NCBI GenBank assembly: GCA_964592375.1
Contig: CAZQDP010000057.1
Coordinates: 1-17,426, forward strand
Length of the DNA stretch: 17,426 bases
Reading direction: 5' to 3'
Origin: CAZQDP01 sp964592375
Lineage (GTDB): Bacteria > Bacillota > Clostridia > RUG12999
The position numbers and the translations under genes are program-made. Positions 16,001-17,426 of this stretch are shown one piece after another; the first letter of the stretch is position 1, and each line of letters opens with the position of its first letter. The notes under the pieces are model-generated. The model searched no databases. It saw only the letters and a program-made list of their open reading frames with translations, and was not told the origin of the DNA.

Positions 16001-16765
16001 GATGAGGATGCGTATCAGGAATACTTTTACCGAATTACCTTGCCAAGCAACACCGGAAATCTTACAAAAAACGGATATTTATTTAGTGGTTGGACCGATG
16101 GCATCTTCACATACTGGCCGGGCGAACAGATTACAACGGCACAAAACATCAATCAGATTACATTTTATGCAGTGTGGGTTCCTGCCAAGCACATCGTTTA
16201 TGATAGCAACGGCAGCAGTGGAGGAAGTGTTCCGGTAGATGCGAGCGGGTATAGAGAGGGAAGTTTCGCTACAGTTTCTGCAAACACGGGCAATCTTGAA
16301 AAAGAGGGATATATCTTTGGCGGCTGGTGGATCAATGCCCAGCTGTATCGGCCTGGCCAATCGGTTGTTATTGGACATGCGGATACGAAGGCCACTGCCG
16401 TATGGATATTAAAGCCGGTTTTAGAAACAAGCTCACAAATATCCATATCAACACCATTGTTTTATAAAAATAATGTTCTTGTGGAAGCAGCGCAGACAGG
16501 AAGCATTCGATGCAAGTTTACAATTACAAATCTTTCGAATTGGGAGGTTTGCCCAGCCATCAGCATTGCTGCTTACAAGGATGGAAAATTAGTAAAACTG
16601 CTAGTGCTCAGTCCGGATAGTATTACGGTCGGAGAGGGTGCAAGTCGTGATTGTGAAATAGATATTGACATACCGACGGATTGCAAATATATAAAGCTCT
16701 TTGCATTTGATAGTATGGGTGAGCTTACGCCGGTGATAACACCTGCAAAAATAAAAGTTCAATAG
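13025..16765 (+). CDS. Giant secreted protein with thirteen InlB B-type repeats
   Basis: 1,246 residues. A hydrophobic segment at ~19-37 followed by VVYAS looks like a signal peptide. Residues ~48-1130 are thirteen repeats of 75-85 residues of the Listeria-Bacteroides InlB B-repeat type (beta-grasp fold): a strand such as FSVTYLANGG, a turn with P-x-D, then GNTGGL, then GWNTKADGSGTxYxPGD, and a final strand ending xLYAxW. Residues ~1131-1246 form a different beta-rich C-terminal domain. No LPxTG sorting signal or C-terminal membrane anchor is present, so the protein is free or held non-covalently. B-repeats are stalk or adhesion modules; no enzyme domain is visible. GAGGGG ends five bases before the ATG at 13025; an in-frame ATG at 13031 is an alternative. 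It stands alone between a terminator and a terminator, with its own very strong promoter. Confidence 0.9.
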   Translation: MQMTKMNEVEGHCACKMHAIIAAVLVLSAIIIGNMAWGNVVYASGELHTVAYFMGEATGGAVPAVQSQVAPNAIVTALPNSGGLSRVGYVFGGWICGNATYQPGDTFMMPAADVVLSPVWVPAFSVTYLANGGVLGTAPNDNSRYTTGAYVQIMGNTGGLNKDYGFYCWNTKADGSGTEYMQDQMIRMGNENIILYAIYYTNVPLILERDYYTVSCHGNDNTAGSTPVDPTHYSKEISRKETFCVQGNIEGLVKDGYAFAGWNSKADGSGTSYEIGNAFPVFGDIILYAVWMPVYSVTYSANGADLWEVYQPVSYPQGTKVRVIDKDRVSMYKFNCIFAGWCNTPGGSGTTYSPGDVFSITSDVVLYAKWQPAFDSNNKPKRTFSYNGNGNTEGSLPPIQLISSTQEVTITVAGPGTMKKEGYIFDGWFWNSSDYKEGDTIKIFDLSPTLSAKWEPAFTVTYHKNTSTSGSAPTDTNVYTTGIHVTILGNTGNLLNDAVGYFYGWNTSADGTGTTYLPGDKVLLSSSLSLYAMFSSVVVEIPPEILLVSTPILYYANQADSGQAPIDYNYYSAGSSIVVLGNSGGLYKYNHVFAGWNTKSDGSGTSYLPGSTIVIPQNDKFVALFAMFNLYIDTSVRETITVQYERNNATGGSVPKDIKQYDEGEAVIVQGNPGNLYRMNFTFGGWNTQANGGGTTYRAGDTFAYPPVNSSQPIPVLFALWENHPTYYTIQYAKGASVSGTVPTDSTQYQSGSSVTAKNASLTLTGNYFIGWNTAANGSGQTYLPGDVVTMTPNLTLYAYFSPSKRYYVNYSGIGSKSGAPPNDAKRYLGGYSQGATATASHIGALVAESNYYFAGWNTAADGSGTTYGGGDTFTIGASDITLYPIWKAYPHLRTVTYLANGGTGGAPPMDSSTYLPGALVTLRSNSEGLEKSDASFCGWWINGALYKPGGSYSMGDKHIIAFASWATRISQDLKPSICYKGNGNTGGTVPTDEDAYQEYFYRITLPSNTGNLTKNGYLFSGWTDGIFTYWPGEQITTAQNINQITFYAVWVPAKHIVYDSNGSSGGSVPVDASGYREGSFATVSANTGNLEKEGYIFGGWWINAQLYRPGQSVVIGHADTKATAVWILKPVLETSSQISISTPLFYKNNVLVEAAQTGSIRCKFTITNLSNWEVCPAISIAAYKDGKLVKLLVLSPDSITVGEGASRDCEIDIDIPTDCKYIKLFAFDSMGELTPVITPAKIKVQ
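13166..16414 (+). repeat. Thirteen-copy InlB B-repeat array (coding)
   Basis: Repeat units begin near residues 48, 124, 210, 295, 380, 458, 550, 638, 727, 806, 893, 976 and 1055 of the encoded protein. Two kinds are visible: a long kind with GWNxxADGSGTxY (units 2, 3, 4, 6-10) and a short kind with GWW/GWF and a shorter loop before LYKPG or YKEGD (units 1, 5, 11-13). The copies are well diverged in DNA sequence, so the array is old. Confidence 0.85.
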
Positions 16766-16825
16766 GTGGCACAAATACTTTTATGTTGCGGAATAAACAA
16801 AGCAAATTAATGAATGCAAAAAGAA

Positions 16826-16862
16826 AATGGCTTACCACAAGAGTGTGGTAAGCCATTGTTTT
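16826..16862. terminator. Bidirectional terminator between convergent genes
   Basis: AATGGCTTACCACA (16826-16839) pairs perfectly with TGTGGTAAGCCATT (16844-16857) around a four-base loop. On the plus strand a short T-run follows; on the minus strand the stem is followed by TTTTCTTTTT. It serves both the B-repeat gene (stop at 16765) and the NHL gene (stop at 16894). Confidence 0.85.
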
Positions 16863-16893
16863 CCAATATTACATGATGTTATATTTCGCCTTC

Positions 16894-17426
16894 TTATGGC
16901 ACAAGCTTTTTAATGGAATGGTTTCCGGTATCGGAAATATACACGGTGCCATTTGCATCCACTGCAATGCCCTTTGGAGTGCTCAGCCTTGCGGCAGTAG
17001 CCGTTCCGCCATTTCCGCTGTTGCCTGCATAACCATCTCCTGCAATGGTAAAAACAATACCAGTAGAGTGCATGACCTTTCTAATCTTATGATTTTGCGA
17101 GTCTGCAATGTATAGGTTGCCATCCATATCGACTGCGATATCTTGTGGAAAGAATAAGGAGGCCTGCGTGGCTAACAAATTGTCGCCCACGCCTTCTAGC
17201 GTTGCACTATTTGTAGGTAATTTGTCACTGCCGGCAACGGTGGTGATGATGCCAGTGGACAGATTAATTTTTCTTATTCTGTGATTAAAGGTATCGGCCA
17301 CATAAAGATTACCCTGGACATCAAGAGCCAAACCCATGGGCTTGTAGAGGGTTGCGGCAGATGCGGCCCCACCGTCTCCCGAAAAGCCGCTGATGCCGGG
17401 GGAGCCGGCAATATTGCTAATCGCAC
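16894..17426 (-). CDS. NHL-repeat protein, C-terminal end (runs off the window)
   Basis: 176 residues are visible, open to the window edge, ending at TAA (16894-16896). They contain about three NHL repeats of ~57-60 residues, each with the pattern AGxxGxxGxGGxAxxAxLxxPxGIAVDxxGNLYIADxxNHxIRKI. Examples are GLALDVQGNLYVADTFNHRIRKI and DIAVDMDGNLYIADSQNHKIRKV. NHL repeats fold as a beta-propeller. Long arrays of this kind are usual in extracellular bacterial proteins, where they probably bind proteins or glycans. The frame continues upstream of the internal ATG at 17337 with typical repeat sequence (NIAGSPGISGFSGDGGAA), so that ATG is not the start. The N-terminus and any signal peptide lie outside the window. 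Confidence 0.9.
   Translation of the reverse strand, partial: AISNIAGSPGISGFSGDGGAASAATLYKPMGLALDVQGNLYVADTFNHRIRKINLSTGIITTVAGSDKLPTNSATLEGVGDNLLATQASLFFPQDIAVDMDGNLYIADSQNHKIRKVMHSTGIVFTIAGDGYAGNSGNGGTATAARLSTPKGIAVDANGTVYISDTGNHSIKKLVP

Overview
The window looks like chromosomal DNA of an uncultured, low-GC Gram-positive bacterium of the Clostridia type. The evidence is the AGGAGG-type ribosome binding sites, sigma-A-like promoters, ATG/GTG starts, large secreted modular proteins, and families typical of that group (InlB B-repeats, golvesin-like domain, NHL repeats, AraC regulators with cupin domains). A 100-base run of N at 3739-3838 shows this is a scaffold from a draft or metagenome assembly. 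I cannot name a genus from the sequence.

Layout. (1) 163-4339, plus strand: a very large secreted protein broken by the assembly gap. It has a signal peptide, two tandem copies of a LamG-like plus Ig-like module, and a right-handed beta-helix resembling GH141. After the gap come the end of a golvesin-like domain and a short C-terminal domain. A perfect 19-bp hairpin separates it from (2) 4443-9130, minus strand: a tight four-gene operon, transcribed in the order EamA/DMT transporter, PIG-L deacetylase, cytoplasmic GH28-like beta-helix protein and NagZ-like GH3 glycosidase, with gaps of only 12-24 bp. (3) 9262-11022, plus strand: two AraC-family regulators. The first is divergent from the operon, and the two promoters overlap at their -10 boxes. 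(4) 11103-12638, plus strand: an ADP-ribosylglycohydrolase-fold protein with an extra C-terminal domain and its own promoter, followed by a terminator. (5) 13025-16765, plus strand: a 1,246-residue secreted protein with thirteen InlB B-type repeats, behind a perfect-consensus sigma-A promoter. (6) 16894-17426, minus strand: the C-terminal end of an NHL-repeat protein that runs off the window, convergent with (5) across a shared terminator.

How the genes may work together (inference): regions 2-4 look like a regulated carbohydrate-use locus. None of the three enzymes of the operon has a signal peptide, so they should act inside the cell, on material that is imported or produced there. A PIG-L deacetylase beside a GH3 enzyme with an Asp-x-His acid/base dyad points to a substrate containing N-acetylhexosamine or an acyl group. 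The beta-helix enzyme would act on another linkage, and the ADP-ribosylglycohydrolase-fold protein on an N- or O-glycosidic bond not identifiable here. The flanking secreted proteins would act at the cell surface. The two plus-strand surface proteins end in related C-terminal domains although their other modules differ.
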